Shown here: in pieces, positions 63,787 through 64,000 of the stretch
How the letters are laid out: each line of letters starts with the position of its first letter
How positions within the stretch are numbered: the stretch's first letter is position 1
Made by a program: the position numbers and the translations under genes
From: Pseudoalteromonas sp. R3
Lineage (GTDB): Bacteria > Pseudomonadota > Gammaproteobacteria > Enterobacterales > Alteromonadaceae
DNA: 64,000 nucleotides
NCBI RefSeq assembly: GCF_004014715.1
Contig: NZ_CP034835.1
Location: forward strand, 2,232,001 to 2,296,000
Direction: 5' to 3'
Notes under the pieces: generated by a model
Database searches by the model: none
What the model was told of the DNA's origin: nothing
The model's input: only the letters and a program-made list of their open reading frames with translations

Positions 63787-64000
63787 CAGAAGTCATCTTC
63801 ATCTTTATAGCGCTGCTGTGGACTTTGCTGGTTTTGGGCACGCAAATAACGGAGCTTTTCCGAAATTTGTTTCTCAAGCCCTCTGTTACTGGGGTCATAG
63901 TATCGACGTTGCTGAATCTCCCTGGGGAAATAGCATTCACCCGCAGCAAAAGCACCGGGTTCGTTGTGCGCATAGCGATACTCATCTCCATAGCCAAGCT
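63786..64000 (-). CDS. rarA: replication-associated recombination protein A, C-terminal part
   Basis: Frame ending at TGA 63788-63786 reads [22 protein letters not shown] and then [21 protein letters not shown], the C-terminal end of RarA/MgsA. The N-terminal AAA+ part is outside the window. Confidence 0.9.

Overview
The window is a piece of a gammaproteobacterial chromosome, most likely Pseudoalteromonas or a close Alteromonadales relative. The evidence is the rarA-crcB-serS block, the adjacent rmf and fabA genes, a duplicated PTPS-fold protein next to an M23 peptidase, and a large cluster of sensor kinases. About two thirds of it (position 1 to roughly 43.2 kb) is a transposable, Mu-like siphophage prophage. 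Its left end lies outside the window. Host genes fill 43.6-64 kb.

PROPHAGE LAYOUT. Two arms diverge from a central control region. The left arm (minus strand, 20.75 kb down to 1) encodes the head protease/scaffold, decoration protein, major capsid protein, head-tail connectors, tail tube, tail chaperones with a -1 frameshift signal, tape measure, three GTA-like baseplate genes, a giant tail-tip protein and a tail fibre that runs off the window. The centre (20.8-28.4 kb) holds a late gene, an XRE/ImmA-type pair, a zinc-ribbon peptide and a minus-strand immunity operon: CI-type repressor, exported protein, periplasmic beta-propeller sensor with a GHKL ATPase domain, and a 408-aa unknown. The right arm (plus strand, 28.4-43.05 kb) encodes a Ner/Cro-like regulator, DUF3102 protein, DDE transposase (MuA role), ATPase (MuB role), GemA, a Mor-like activator, small middle genes, endolysin/holin, terminase, portal, a second holin and the F-like head protein.

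REGULATION. Three 16-bp palindromes of the form TGTAAAAC..TTTTACA sit at 9765, 20808 and 36111. Each is followed, exactly 24 nt away, by a -10-like hexamer (TACACT, TAACAT, CATACT). The central palindrome also has TAGACT at 24 nt on its other side. I read these as four late promoters activated by the Mor-like protein, tying both arms into one late regulon. An early promoter (TTGACG-17-TAACTT) overlaps a direct-repeat operator between the repressor and the Ner-like gene.

ODDITIES. Gene order is not Mu-like: F and the protease, normally adjacent, lie at the far end of one arm and the start of the other. The repressor operon carries a transmembrane sensor, which suggests lysogeny is coupled to a periplasmic signal; this is the most interesting hypothesis here. 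Tandem TTTAAA arrays with 11-bp period occur at 22.75 and 43.05 kb. Four genes (terminase, a response regulator, MoxR, M23 peptidase) are each broken by what looks like loss of one base in a short run, so sequencing error is a serious alternative to decay.

HOST PART. From 43.6 to 50.8 kb is a minus-strand signalling cluster: lone receivers, a double-PAS kinase, a hybrid kinase and an HD-GYP regulator. From 51.1 to 56.6 kb are a receiver, MoxR, DUF58, transglutaminase (TgpA-like) and an antiporter. Then come a protein of unknown function, a GNAT acetyltransferase, an acyl-CoA thioesterase, an M23 peptidase, a PTPS-like protein, fabA, rmf, serS, crcB and the end of rarA.
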